A stretch of DNA of 64,000 nt from Motacilla alba alba (GCF_015832195.1 NC_052020.1:1922001-1986000), one strand, 5' to 3'; positions 12,301 through 26,592 are shown, counted from the stretch's first letter. Made by a program: numbers and translations. Notes: generated by a model not told the origin, from the letters alone.

Positions 12301-14303
12301 TGCTAGTATGCCTTTATGCAAGAGAAAACACAACTCAGGTAATTTGCCAGTACATGGGAGTTTATATATAGAATAAAAGTATTACCTTTTTTGTTTGTTT
12401 GTTTTGTGGGTTTTACTCATAATGTCTTGCTTCTGACTGGTTATATGATCACTACTGGATTGACTCCAAGCAAGAACCATCCTAGGACAAAAGAGATTCT
12501 ATACTTGATTTTCTGGATCATACATGCCTGAGGATAGAACACCTTTGTTCTAGGGAGTGTAACCCCTTGCCATACTACAGTGTCTGCCCTGAGGATATAT
12601 TCATACTGACCAAACCACAGTATGAGCTCAGGACCATGCCTCGGGTATCGTCCTCATGTTCAGAATTATGATGCAATCAAAGGCACATCACACATGTAGA
12701 TAATAATATTTTTCTATAATATGGGACTGATGACTGTTTCTCAGATGAAAATGATTCAAGAATAATCCTCTTTCCAGACCAGTGACAAAATTGGATTTTC
12801 AGCAAAACAAAAAACATGTGAGTTCTCAGGTGGGGAGCTACTGAGTACCTGAGTCCCCAGCTGATTCCAGTGTTGCCTTCTGTCTAGTCCCAGCCTCTGC
12901 TAACAACCTGCCCTTCCACTTCAGCAGAAATTCAAATAGGTGAGCTGAAATCACTGCCAGGCAACCACTGGATGCAGCACAGTGGATGGAGCTCATCAGC
13001 CTGTTATATATAGAAACAAGCTCTAGGAGAGTTATTTTGTTCCTGTGGTGTGTTCAGCTGTGCTTAGGGCTGCTGATGTTAAGGTGAATCAGTCTGTTTG
13101 AATAGATTGCCTGTAAGCATCATGCAGTAATAGTCTTCAAGTGCATTGTCACCATACCCTTATGTGCTGAGGGAAAATTCCATGGTGTTTTGAGCGCTAT
13201 GAACATGAAGCTGTATGGAGGAATGGATTTGTTCAGGCTCTCTGGTTTCCCAATATGTTTTTGGTGGGAACTGGTTCGCAGAAAGGATGAGAAACAAGTA
13301 TGATGATCTGTGGAAGAAGCCACAAGAAAATGTTTATTAGTTCTGTTGGTCTCTGAATATATTTCTGTTATTATTCTGTTTTACTTAGTAATTGGACAGG
13401 TCACCTCTGCAAATTAGAAATGGGAGTTGTTATAACTACTCTAGGTGAGGCTGTAACATGTTTCTTCTATCCTTGGTATAGAGAGAAGTCAATACCATGT
13501 TATTTAATGGAGGCTGAAGCATGTTCGTGCTCCTAAAAGATTTGAGACTAGAAAGATACTAACAATCGTGATTTGATAAAGGACAGAGATCCTGCCCTTT
13601 ATGTCTGTCAATGCTGACTTACATGTATTTGTTATTTGCACCATACCGTTGCCTGTGTAGCTCTTAAGATCCCCTCAGGCATCAAAACGCAATCTGTATG
13701 TCAAACAGCCTAAAAATTCAATGATGGGATGAATTATTTTGGAGAATATTTTTCTCGTATTTTTCTCTTATTAGGTTCCTATCTCAAGTGAACAAACTAC
13801 TTGATTTACAACACTGTTGTTTAAGAAGTTCCCTTTTGTAGCTGAAGATTCATGTAATTGCTACTTTACAGCAAATAAAAAAAAATTTCTCTGGTTCAAA
13901 CCACAATTTGACTATTTCTGCTGTGTAGAGCCCATTATCAGACCCTTGATGAAGCATGGAACAAATTTGGATGAAAATTATCAAATTTGGATGAAATGGC
14001 CCTCCATCAGGGCAGACTACAAAAATCCTCCTCTTTGAGGTATTGGCCCTTTTGATGCATAAAATGCATAAAAATTTGCTTGAAAAGTGCAAGTTGATTA
14101 GTAAAAGAGAATTCACAGTAATTGTAGTGAAATGAAAAAAAAGAAAACAAGGCAAAAGCATTGGAAAGAATATGTTTAATTGCATGTAATTACTTGATGT
14201 GGGTTTCAATCAGGGAAAGAAGGAGAAAGGAACATGCTAAATAGCGTTGGTGTGGCAATTACTCTATGATGATTTTCTCAAATGACTGAATTTTGTGTAT
14301 TAT

Positions 14304-14372
14304 TAAAAAAAAAAAAGATACAGCAACAACAACAACAAAAAAAAAAAAACAGGAAAAACACACACACAACTT
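14304..14372. repeat. A-rich low-complexity tract with (CAA)n and (CA)n
   Basis: Two long A runs enclose a short (CAA)n array and are followed by 'cacacacac'. It is low complexity and non-coding. Confidence 0.8.
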
Positions 14373-17101
14373 TTCTATGTCATAAGAACTTCTTTGCTGT
14401 ATCAGTCAAAATGCTCTGCCACGTCTTTCTTCTCATGATTTTGCATGTGCAGACAAAATGAACTTTCTTTCCTGGTAATGCTGTGTCAACATGCTAGGTG
14501 GGATACAAGTTTAATAATTTTAACTATCAGGGTGTAAGTAAAACATTGTGTGTGTTATATGATAGCGTAAGCACTTCAAGACTGAGCTTCTCAGTTGAAC
14601 ATTTTTTTGACACATCAGGTTTGCTGACAGACAAATTTGAACAAGTTGCAGTCTGGTGAAATAAAAATAAGGCAGAAGGAGAAACAGAAGTCCAATAGAG
14701 GTGGGGCAAGGATCCTAGCAACTAATTAAAATTGTTTCATTTCTAAACAAGTAATCAGACTGAGCTAAATAACTAATGAATTTATTATCACCTCCCATCT
14801 GCAAGTTTTAATCTATAGTCTGTATAGAATACAGTCTCAGGGCAGCCAGGGCCCGGCCTTGTTCCCCCATGGGAACAGCTGACATTGTCCTCCTGCTCAC
14901 AGAGCTTGAGGAGCACTGGCAGCATTCCAGCTTGGACCAGGGGTGCAGGGACAAGTGCCGAAGTTCTGCACATCTGTCCTGGTTGTTCCGGCCACCAGCA
15001 CTGCAGCACTGCAGCCTGCAGCTAGCACTTGAGACTCCAGAATATTGCCTTAGCTGAAATAGTCTGATTTTAGGAAGAGGAAAAAAATTACCTAACTTTT
15101 TTTCACTGGTGATATATGATATTTTTTTCTTCAGTTGCTGTAATTTTTTTTCTAGGGAAGCCTTATCTCATCTGACTATGACACAGAGATCCAGTAGTTA
15201 AGTCTGGTCTTGTGAAGCATGTGCTGTGCATGTGAGTTTTGAGAATGAACCTCCTTTTTTCCTTTTTTTCCCATGAGAAGATTCAGATCTGGAAGAAAAC
15301 TGAGACTAACAAAACTGTCACGGCGTCATGAAGTATCTTCATCTCTAAAAGGATAAAATATCAGAGTGATAAAACTCAAAAAGAGTTGGTTGATGTGCTG
15401 GCTTTGCACAAGTATGGACAAGTATGTCAACATCATAAATATTTGATATGGTACTTCTGTGGAGTTTTTCCTGCAGCATGATGTGTGTAGTCACACGTAC
15501 TTCAGAGGGCCAGTGTGACCACCTGCTGCTCCAGGTCACCTGTTTGGCTGTGGTTAAACAGCTGAGAGTGGGTCACAAGTGAGGGGCTGCAGCAGCATCC
15601 TGTAACCCTGAGGAAGAACACGCTCACTGATGGGATCCTGCGCTGTCGGGCTGTGTTCCTTCCCTCCTATGGCAGGACAGGCTTCCTACGGGGCTTTCAG
15701 TGTAACAATTCCATGGAAAACCCATTCATCAGCCTTCAGCAACAAATATCAATTTGAAGTGGACACTGGCCAAGGTGTTTTTTACCCTCTAGTCCTGAAA
15801 TTTTCATAAAAATTGGTCTATTTGCACTGTTGTGGACAAAGGGTTGACTTCAAAACTGAGCCACATTCTTCAAAATCCTCCAGAGAAATTGCCTTTTGCC
15901 TGAGGTAACAGGCTCAAGCTTCAAGAATCTATTAAAATAATACATAAGTAAGAGTTAAATTTCAATTTTGCTAAATTACTGCATCTTCACAAGGCTGATT
16001 AGGAGCAGAGCAAATCCACTTCCTACCATGGCATTCAAAATTATTACTGCAAAAAATACTATATGAAATTTGACAAAACTTTTCAATGTGAAAGCTCAGT
16101 TTTTTCTTACCTTTGTTTAAACATGTGGAAGGAATAGTTGTTTTCCTTTTAATCAGGACACTTATTGATAATACACCAAAAAGTGGGGCATCAGCCCTCC
16201 TGGCTAAATAAATGAATGAGTCATTATCAGGGATTGATGGTTAACTTAGCTATCTAATGGTATACAGGAATTAACTACATTTTAAAATTTTCTAGATCAT
16301 ATTTTCTTCTTACATATCACTACAGTTAAAAGCTATTATTTACATTTATCTTTTAATATATAACAGTGTCAAGATTACAAATTTTAAGAGATCAGCAATT
16401 CCCACATTATAACATCTGATAATGCCTCATCTTCACTGTGGAGGCTTCCAATAAGGAAAGGACAAATGTGGGAGTCTGGGACTTTCCTTCTGAGAAATTG
16501 AAAATCAAGGAAAAAAACTAGATAGGGACAAAGAAAACTGATACTATCCTTCTGACAGCAGAACTGAACTCATAAATGAATTTAGGACTAGTCCTCAGCA
16601 TCTTTTAGTAATCTGTCAATGCACCTGTGACTGAGATTGGCACTGATTGCTGTGCTGGGCAAGAAAATTAGAAGTGAATTCTAAATGCCAAATATTGAGG
16701 AATCAGTCCAAGACTTTTAAACATGTGAGTACAGGATTATTTCCCTTCTCTAGCAGAATAGTTTCTTTGACTACAATACTTATTAGAGTTTTCCCAGGTA
16801 CAAAAATATAACTTCATTTCAATGTGAAGGATTAGTCAAGGTCTAGCTGTGTTTTGCTTGGAAAAAATTCTCCCTGCTATATCTGCATCAGAACAGGTTT
16901 ATTGGTGGAATTCTCTTCTGCAGATGTGGAGATTTTTGGGGGGGTGGTTTTGGTCCTAATCTGGATTACTCCTTCTGTTTTTGTGATAAACTTTCACAGA
17001 TAGACAGATAGACAGCTAATTGGTAGTATTCTCCCAGTCTAAGTAGGCTTCTAGAAAAATGGAGTAGTAATAAAAAATAGGCATAGCAAGCTTTGGTTCT
17101 C

Positions 17102-17102
17102 A

Positions 17103-17121
<19 letters not shown>
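17102..17121. repeat. Poly-A tract (A20)
   Basis: A 20-base A run followed by GAAAGAAAAG. An AATAAA-like string lies about 30 bp upstream, so I considered a retroposed transcript. The upstream sequence has no reading frame and I found no flanking duplication, so a simple repeat is more likely. Confidence 0.8.
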
Positions 17122-17135
<14 letters not shown>

Positions 17136-20100
17136 AATAACAGTACTGCATCTTTGTAGCCTTTTTTTATTTCAGTGATGGAACACTACTCAGCTGAGTA
17201 CGGAAATATTCTCTAGTTCAGACTGTAATTGAGTAGGATCTGACTTATTTGGGGCTGAACACAAAAGTGAGGATAAATCAAGGAATTAACAAGACCCAGA
17301 GAACAGACTACTTTCCAAATCCCACAGCAATCTCTGAGTGCTCAAAAGTTTATTGTAATGGAATTTCCAGCCAGAATTTCCCAGCTTAGGAGGTTTAGTT
17401 ATTTTGGATACATTTCAGATCAGCAGTGTCTGCTTGGCATGCTTCTGTTGCAGTATTTAGTTTCATGACAGTGTTCTATGTAAGAAACTTGATGGCCTAT
17501 ATCAGGACACCTTGGCAGCTTTATTTTAACTGTAGCATTTTCAAGAAGTTCCACAACTGTTATTCCTTATAACTGTGGGTCAGTGTCTTTGCCTAAAATG
17601 GTTGAAAAGGATGTGCAAACTAAAGGCCTCTTTCCTACAGGCCGCAGGTGTCAGCTCAGCTGCTCATCACTCCTGATATGTGTAGTGTTACAAACACAGA
17701 GCCCTGGGGAAGGAATACTATTAGCTGGAAGTCCAGCAATTATAGTTTACCATAGGACATGGAATGGTTTCTTTGTGGGGGTTATCTTAGCAAGGTGCTC
17801 ACTAGGGGATCCATCTACTTCTACTCGTGTGCTTCCAAGGATGACATTCGCTAGCAGGGCCAAAAAATCCACAGGGAAACTGCATGTGAGCACAGTTTTG
17901 GAAAAGGCAGCATAACCCATTATAATTGCATTTTCTCCTGTCTGTAATCAGCAGAACTCATCTGATAGGGTGTCTCCCAGTATTTTGGATGAGTAGACTC
18001 ACTCTAAATCCTGCTTCCTCCGTATCTGCACTAGGGTTCCTCCAGCACTGAGTACTTAGCACAGAGCTATGGTGAGAGGCACTGTGAAACTTCTGATCTC
18101 TTGCCTTCCTACTTCCTCCCCATTTCCCTGATCCATGAAAGTGTTTAGCCATGACAGTACTTCACTTCACGTCCTAACAAGTAAGTGTTGGTTGCACAGT
18201 GGTAGTGCTGAAACTGTTGATCGTGCTGTTATTCGATGACCCCTGACATTCATCAACTAACTGAGAAATTGGAGACTGTGAATTTCCCATATGTCCTGAA
18301 ATCACTTTCAGAAACTGCTGCACAGCCTTCCACACAACGCATTACTTAAAGGCAGAAATGAAAATTTAGGGAGTGGGGACTGACTTCCAGCTGAGGTAAT
18401 TTTACAAGGCCACTGCTAGGGAAGAAGCAAGAGTTCAACCCCCGACTGGATTGAAAGCAGCCTTACTGTGAGCAGCTACTGAACCTGGAGAGAACATCTA
18501 AGTGCTTGTTAAGCCGCTGAAAGGTGGATCTGACAGCTGCTCCTTGTGTGCATAAAAACATAGAAAGCACACAGTCCTGAGAAATGGATAGTTGACTGTT
18601 AATTGGCTCTGAGTGACTCCTAGTGCCAAGAAAGCTCAATATGGGATGATGCTGGGGATATAAATGGCAGGAGAGAATTAATTGCATAATCTGAATGAAG
18701 AAGGACCATGGTGTTACAAAATGAGTTCAGCTTGTTTTGTTGGTTTTCTGTTAATTTTTCTACTTTGGGTTAATTTTGTGGTAGTGATAACACCTAAATA
18801 TTTTTTCAAGTCCGAAACTAGTACTGTGGTTATCTGTCGCAAAAGTTCTGAATCTCTTATCAGGTTAATCTAAACATATATCCCCACCCTTGCTCTTTTA
18901 TTCCTAGGAGGAGCTGGTGGTTCTACTAAGAAAAATCAAAATCAATCTCATACGATGGTCTTACTTTTATTAATTTTTTTTACCTGATATATGAAGTTTT
19001 GTTTTTGTTTCCTTTGGTCCTTCAGTGGCATAAGGGAGAAAAATCTTTAAAAATAAATAGATCTGGGCTGAGCCTTTAATGCCTGTCCTTTTTTCTGTTG
19101 GACTCAATTGCTTTCATACATATTTTTACAATCTTTTCATGAAGAAGAACTGAAGTCATAAAATGTGTCCCTTCTCCTAAGATTCTCATCAGTGAGGAAT
19201 TATATTAAAGTAATGAGGCAGAAATTAGCTGGAATTCTAGAGTTATAAAAGGGAAATTGCAAAAATAAGAAGGTGTTCTCTAAGCACAAGTATCTCAATA
19301 GAGTGTTCATATAATAGCAATAAAATATGATCTAGTGATGATGAATATGCAGAAGAAAATGTTTTTTGGATGTGTTTCCCATTTCCTTACTGTGATAGAG
19401 GAAATAGCAAAAAATTCATTGCTGTCATCACAAAATGATTCTTTCTGTTTATGATAGCTCTGCTTAGTATTACTAAAAATTAAAATTGGTTCACTGAAAA
19501 AGCCTGCTATGAACTAGTCACAGTTCACTCAGCTCTAAAATAGCACTATTATGTACCTGAATCTTGGGAATGTGTGTGGGAAGGTGAGGGGAGTGAGTGA
19601 GAATATCTGCTTCATGGCTGCTCCATCTTCCCATTTTACCATGGAATAATGTAAGAGAGTGTTCCTTGCTCTTTCCTTTTCCATGCAAATGACTCAGATA
19701 ATCACAGAGATATCAACACAGCATCAAAGCATAGTCTTCATAACAACTGGCTCTGTGGATATTTAAAATGCGTGAGCTAGCTCTGTCTGTTCACAGAGGA
19801 AGCAGAGAGGGGATGTTTACCCAGCCATTCTTGCTCTTTTTCCTATTCTATTTCTGAAAAAACTGAGCTTGATGAATAGCTCAAAAATCAGTACTAAAAT
19901 TTCTGTTTTGCTAACTGAATGGTCATATTTCCACCTCCCTTGTGTTATCTACAACAGATGTTTGCCTTGCTGCATGTTGCAGGCACAAATGCTCATCAGA
20001 AAAGGTTTCAAGCTTTCATCATTAATATTTATTAATACTACATTTTATTATGTGAATGTTTTCTGGAAGTAAGTATGAACCTTCCATTATAAAAGAAAAG

Positions 20101-23100
20101 CATAACTGTGATTTATCTGCAGTTATCCAACAAAGAAGGAAGGGTGTACATTTAAAGACCAGAACAAAATGGGAAATATCAAAATTGAAGACAACTCCAA
20201 ATACTGTCCTTGTGAGAACATCAGAATGACACTTTCCTGCATCTGTCACCATACATAAACTGCATGTGTTGTGTGATTATAGCTCTGGTTTTCAGATGTG
20301 CACCTACCCCTACAGCAAGGTGTGACTGTGGCTCTTGCTGTGCTAAGAGGTTTTCCTTGGAATTAGACACAGATGCCTGGACAGGAAGAGATGCTCAGGG
20401 AAGTCTTACAGATATCTTGATCAGGATGATTAAAAAATAGTGCCTGCATCTGCAGGGTACCTAAAAAATGAACTATATTATCAATTTTCACAACTGCAAG
20501 GCAATCTCTTTTTTTATTCTTGCATGTTATGAATCAGTCTCATTGTGAGCTCATTAAACTAGAGCTATATATACTAAATAAAGAAGTTTAGTAATTTGCA
20601 TATACATGGAGATGGAGAAATTAATAATTCTTGGGTTTTTAATTGACTGAAGTGCTGTTGTAATGAAAAATTAATAAGAGGGCGAAAGGAGTTAAACTAC
20701 CTATTTCTGTTTTTCCTGTAAAATATGTGGCTAAACTAGAATGTCTGAGTTAGCATAAAGTTACAGATCTGTGTGCCCACCAAGTAAGTTTAACAAGAAC
20801 TCTGCATACCATTTTCAAGAGACTTATAATGAGTTTTACTGGTAAAAGGATGGATGTGTTTGGAACAGGGTTGCATTTCTGACTCTATTCAAATACTCCA
20901 CATTTTATTTTGTACTTCCAAAATATTTTGTTTATATATGGTATTGCAGCATGAGTATTAGTTTCACAACTGTATTATTTGGAACTTATTTTGTTTCTTT
21001 TGCTCTCATTGAATTCTGGTTTATATTGTACACATTCACCTGTGCCTGTATCCCAATAGAAAATAGATGTACATGTAGATGAGTATTTATATACACATTG
21101 GTATAAAACATACCTATGGGCTTTGGAAAATATTGTAATTGCTTTAATCTGCTTCAGTCTAGGTGAATCTGAATATACACAGGCAGTATGTGAATCTACA
21201 GCAGACGTGTTCATTCCTACACATATGTGATACACTTAGGGCTCTCTAAAAAATAGTTATACTGGGATGCAAATGTTACAGTACTCAAAGGATTGCATTC
21301 TCAGTTGCACTATTTGCACTGCCATGTTTAATACCTTTTCTGATAAAGTGGAGAAAACTGTGTCTTGTGTGTTTCCATGTGACATAGCCATGTCCTACCT
21401 CAGGGAGAGTCTGTAAAGTGAAAGACAAGGGCGAGAAGCATCCTTTCTGCCCTGAAGGGACAAGGAGGAAGAAGGTTTGAGCATCTGCTCTCACTGGCCC
21501 CCTGACAGGGTTTAGCAGCTGGACCAAGGCACATGTAACTGGGACATGCTCCCCTCCCTGAGGCAGCCTCCTGCAGCATCTGTGAGGAGGATGCAGGTGT
21601 GTTGGCCTCAGAGCTTGCTGGGATCTTAAAAAATCTGATGTGATGATGTCCAGGGAAGGGGCTACCGAACAGTCTTGACTGTGCACTTATCACTTCCCTA
21701 CTGCTAAAAACTTATGCTTTAAGTAAACATTCCTTAATCTTGCCTTGTACAAAATCTGTGATTATTTAGGGAAATGGAACACATCCTCTAGATAACTATT
21801 TTTTGCAGCTCCATGGTGAACCATGTTTTCAGACTTCACAATCCTAATGTTAACATGGTTTGTTTCTGTGTAAGGATGTCTGACTTCCAGGTTCATTACA
21901 CAGTAAAATAAGTATGTTCTAGCAATCATCAGTGGACAGAAAATTCCCTTGGAAAGCAACAAAATGCTGCAGAGGGCACTCAAAAATAAATGCAGACCTG
22001 AAGCAGCTTGTAGCAGTAGTGGTATTTGTACCTTTAAAAATACCAGTGGTAGTTGAAAGACATAAACACATAGTCTGTAGGTAGAAATAGTACAGCTTTG
22101 TAAGATTTTATGTGAATAAGCATAATTGCAAAATGCATTTGTCTATGCAGATATAGATTAATTTTAAGACTAAAATAATTTCTCAAAGTAAAAAAAGAAA
22201 AAAGTGACAGTTCTATTACATTGACTGACATTTCATTATTTGAATGCCTAATGTGCATTTTGCTTTTGGATAATTAGTTGTCAGTTTGCAAAAGCAATTA
22301 CATTTTAAAGGTTACCAGTGTTTTTCCAAAGGATAACTTGGACTTTTTATCTGGAGGCTGAATTGGTGTTCAGATCTAAGTACAGACGTGCATAAAATGC
22401 ATTTTTTCCAGAGGGATATGTACGGGCACACAATGGTAACACACGGGCAGGATTCATGTGTCTCAAAAAAAATTAATAAAATAAGGCTTTATAATAAAAT
22501 TAGCACATCTTGCCATGCCAAGTTGTTCACCTGATTCACCTCATGTTACCTGAACATAATGTTTCTTGCATACCTGCAGAATTTCCCTCTGTTCTGTATG
22601 GATTATATTGTTTTGCTTACATTCTTGCACGTAGTTTCTCTCATGAGGCTGGAATGTTTCCCCCCATGCCCACCAACCCTGCCAATTGCTTAAATTATTC
22701 TTTTTTGCTGTGCTCCATTCTTAGGGAAGGTCATTCTTTACCCTTCAGTACAGGTTTATACATTCAGCTGAAAGATGTGAGCATAAATGAGGGAACTAAA
22801 AGCTAACAATAGCTAACAACTTACATTTTTGCTTTACAGGACACCTTGTATGTATGGCTGCCATGGGGTATGTGAGCCAAATACACACACAGCAGAGCTG
22901 GGGACCGAGTTAGAAGTGTAGGAAACTTCCTGGGAGTTTATTTTTCATAATAGTCTTGAAAAGGTACAAATATGAAGCGGCACCACAAGTTTTGTGCAGA
23001 AGTGCTTTCCTGTCATATGCAGGAGTAACTACACCTTGATTTCTACCTGAGGAAGGCTTGGTGTGTTGCTGGAGGAGTGTTTAGGGTTCAGACATGCACA

Positions 23101-23586
23101 GCCACCAAGTATGGAAAAAGATGCTAAGGCAGAGTGGCAGGACATGCAAATGCAGCTTTCAATCCAGCATCTGACACAGTTGTGTGCAGGAACTCTCTTC
23201 CACACCAGGCATTTTTTTCCCTGAGATTTTTAGAAGTGATTCTGTACCACAGTGGGATAAACCCAAGCTTTTTCCAAGCTTTCTTTGAGAAACAAGATGG
23301 AAAGACTATCTAGTGGTAAAGACATTCACTCTGCGATGACAGATCTCAGTCACATTCAAATTGGACTTGCATTTGGCTTTTTTTGATACACTGATGTTTT
23401 CATTTGTTCTGGAGATTTTCCATTTGCTGCAAATTGATATTCCTTGAAAGAGTCCATGTGAGACTGATAACAGCACTTACAGAAGTCTGATGCAAACATT
23501 CAAATCCTGCAGTCTTCCAGGTTTAGAAGATTTTGGGACTGTCATAACAATTGTATGGATTTTATAGTACTTCAAAAAGGCATTGG

Positions 23587-24006
23587 TGTCACCATCATAT
23601 TTTCTGGAAAAATCCCCTTGTCCAGGAGTTTTCTCCTAAGAAGCTGAGAAGCCTCAGAGAAAAAGGAAAACAATATTATCTCATTTGCTTCTCCTGTGTT
23701 TTGCTCCTTTGGAAGGTGTTTGGAGACTGTTTACCCAAAGGTGATTGTTTCATTGGATTCTGGTGTGAGTTGTTTTGACTCAATGGCCGATCAGGGCCAA
23801 GCTGTGTCAAGGCTCTGGAAAGAGTCACGAGTTTTCATTATTATATTTTCAGCCTTCTGTAAGTATCCTTTCTGTATTCTTTAGTATAGTTTAGTTTAGT
23901 ATTCTTTAATATAATATAGTATCATAAAATAATAAATTAGCCTTCTGAGAGTATGGAGTCAGATTCATCACTCCTCCCTTCGTCTGGGGACCCCACAAAC
24001 ACAAGA
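23587..24006 (+). mobile_element. Solo LTR, copy A of a two-copy family in this window
   Basis: This is the same LTR as 34723-35155. Shared blocks include 'tttctcct..gaagctg', 'gaggcctcagagaaaa', 'ttgtttacccaaaggtgatt', 'ggccaagctgtgtc', 'agccttctgtaagtatcc' and 'tagtttagtttagtattctt'. It starts TGTCACC and carries AATAAA at 23931-23936. The same 6-bp string, CATTGG, flanks both ends (23581-23586 and 24007-24012), consistent with a 4-6 bp target duplication. No viral genes adjoin it. I recall this LTR as abundant in songbird genomes, probably ERVL-related, but the family name needs a database match. The 75- and 62-codon open frames inside it are LTR sequence, not genes. Confidence 0.85.
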
Positions 24007-24012
24007 CATTGG

Positions 24013-25875
24013 TTAAATATGAAGGGTACCTATCAAACTTTTTGCTTATCATTGAGGTGGAGCTGGAGCCAGTAGCTTTTAAACATCCTGTGGTGCCTCA
24101 GACTGAAGAGGGAAGTTTGCCAATTAAGGAGGTTTGGATTTTGATGAATAAACTCCCTGGCAGTGCTGAGGCAGAGCTGATGATGGCTGTCATGTTACCA
24201 GGCAAAGAGCAGTGACATTCATAGTGTCCAGATTTGTCAGGACTTTGTGTTTCTTTCTCATTAGAAAGGTGATAATATTAACACTATGTACACAGTTGGC
24301 TTAGTGTTGAAGGTGAGTAGCTGTTGTGTTTCTCTTAAATTTTGCCTGGAAACATGTTCCCTAAGGACTTGGTTATGCAGTTGAATCTTTCTGGGCAAAT
24401 CTCTGAGCTTCCTGCAGAAGTGTCTGCCTGAAATCTTAAATGTAACTTCATGCTTAGATTTTGTTGCAGGTTTTTCCTCTCCTTCTGTTTCCTTATGACA
24501 TCTATATGGAAATATCAGAGGAAAGGAGGCAAACATTCAAACTGTTCTTAATTACTATTTATACTGCCTCTGCAAATGATTATCTTAGCTATATTCCCAC
24601 TTTATAAATGACTTATGTAGTTGGGTTAAACAGATTCACGCACAACATTTGTTGGTCAATTGCCTCTTAAATTATGTATGTTTCTGTAATTAGAAAATGT
24701 AATTTTGCTTATGCACATACAGCTTTTTTTTTTTCTAAATCTGCACATAACATACCTGGAATGATGACTTTTATTTGTACACAGAAGGTAAATTGAAAAG
24801 AGTTTTCCTATTAAAAGTCTGAGATTCTGTAATCAGTAAGACAACTTTATTTCCGTATGTGTGAGGTGTTCACTGAATTATGGAATGAAGAATCAATGGA
24901 CATACAATTTCTAGACAGGAAAATCTTGAAAGACAAATGTGTTCACTCAGCCAACAAAGAAATCTGTATGTTTATTAAAAGAGCAAAGAATGGATGTTAT
25001 AATGTTAAAATATTATCCTAAGGCTCAATTACTTGTGAATTTACTACAGTTCCAGTAAAAGTGTCGAATTGTCAGGAAAAGGAATTCTTGCACGACTCCA
25101 TAAAATACCCGTAACATGAAATCTTATTTTACAAAAATAATTGACCTTTGCCATGAAAACATTAACTAAAGATGTAAACATTTTTGCATTCGTTTTCCCA
25201 ACAAGACAAGGTGAAAATTAATCTGACAACAATGTGCCTGATGTGTGTGTGATTGCTGTCACGGCCATGATCTTCTCCTCGGAGATGTCCTTGAAAAATT
25301 CACAAGGTGAAGTTGTGACTTCTCAGGTTGTGCAGAAGCTGATGTTTCTCCCTTAACACTGATATGTTCACACTGATTTTCATCTGATAGGTTAGTATTG
25401 TATTCTTATTGAGAGCAGCACTGAAACAAATGAAAAAGTAATCTCTGCTGTAAACATTTAAACGTGCTCAACCACATTCATATTTGAATGTTTTGCCCCA
25501 GATTCACATTCAGACACAAATAATGGCCAATTGTGCTTTTACTTCTTAAGCATTATTTTTTTCCCCATAATTTCCTTTTAAAACTATATTTGAGGTGGAA
25601 ACTTCAATATCTAAACCAGTTGTTAGAAGCTCAATCTTATCAAGTATTTTAAGGGTATTTTAAGTGTCACGCAGGAAGTCCTTTTTTTGACAATTCAATC
25701 TTCTTACTGGAATTGTAGTAAATAACTGTGCAGTTTCATTATCCCACTATCCTTCCTCTCTGGTATGCCACATTTTAGGGAGAGAAAAGAGAAAATTCAG
25801 TGAATTAGTCTTAGCAGTCAATCTCTACTAAAGTGCAAATTAAAATCTATTTAATTGAAGTGGTGTAGGCAAGTG
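24013..25875. other. Unassigned non-coding stretch
   Basis: No gene or transposon recognised. Around 25010-25340 the sequence keeps several CpGs within AT-rich DNA and has no simple repeats. This is compatible with a conserved non-coding element but does not show one. Confidence 0.45.
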
Positions 25876-26592
25876 TTGAGTCCCTAAATCTTAACTTCAG
25901 CCAGGTAATAGCCCTGCTAGAGGGGATGTGAGACGGGACCGAACAGTCCAACTTGAGCTGATTGGTGATGTCAAGACGGGAGGCAGCCTGGGCTGTGGGG
26001 ATCATTGGTGAAGTTTGCAGTCCTAAGTGATATGGGCCAGGCAAAGAATAAAGTCAGAACCCTGAATTTTAGGAAAGGAAAGGAATTTTAAGAAAGGAAA
26101 CTTCCAGCTGTCCAAGGAATTAGTCAGTAGGACTCCCTGAGGAGCTGCCCTCAGCACAATAATAGAGGCTGGAGGGGGGAGGGATTCAGGAACGCCCTGC
26201 TGAGAAGAACTTGGGGCTACTTGTGGATGACAAGCTGGACATGACATGGCAACATGTGCTTGCAGCACAGAATACCTACAGCTGTATTTTGAGCTGGATC
26301 AAAGGAAACATGACTAGCAGATTCAGGGACGTGATTCACCCTCTCTCTTCCACTCAGGTAAGACCCCAGCTGCGGTCCTGTGTCTGGCCTTGTAGCCCCC
26401 AACAAAACCATGGACCTGTTGGAGCAAGTCCAGAGCAGACCAGATTCTCTGAGGGCTGCAGCACTTGTGTAATGGAGACAGGCTGAGAGAAGGGTCTGGG
26501 AGACCTTAGAGCCACTTCCAGTACCTACAGGGATCTTACAGAGAAGATGGGTCTAAACTATTCGGCAGGGCTTGTTGATATGCGACAAGAGG
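25876..26592 (+). mobile_element. CR1 LINE fragment, 5' segment of a split element
   Basis: Plus-strand CR1. The upstream part ('ggcagcctgggctgtgg', 'gaaacttccagctgtccaag', 'gagctgccctcag') resembles the CR1 region ahead of the reverse transcriptase. It jumps directly to the 3' ORF2/UTR part ('agaacttggggctacttgtg', 'gatgacaagctggacatgac', 'accatggacctgttggagca', 'gagacaggctgagaga'). Most of the reverse transcriptase has therefore been lost. At 26592 the element breaks off in the motif 'gcgacaagagg', where an LTR has inserted. It resumes at 27196. No intact frame remains. Confidence 0.85.

Larger units (their letters stand above)
9391..23580. other. Long unassigned non-coding stretch
   Basis: About 14 kb without a recognisable gene or transposon. 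Open frames include one of 124 codons (minus, 10999-11373), one of 119 (minus, 13850-14209), one of 110 (plus, 17583-17915) and one of 133 (minus, 21285-21686). None shows a domain, a convincing start context, flanking splice signals or agreement with neighbours, so I treat them as chance frames. G+C-richer patches lie at about 14820-15040, 15500-15690 and 21420-21640. Simple repeats inside it are listed separately. Confidence 0.5.

Noticed and set aside
17000..17125. Processed pseudogene ending in the A20 run
   Set aside because: No reading frame or known transcript upstream and no flanking target duplication; a simple poly-A repeat is enough.
17583..17915. 110-codon plus-strand gene
   Set aside because: No recognised family and no supporting signals. 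I also considered a mitochondrial insertion, but the sequence does not resemble avian mitochondrial genes.
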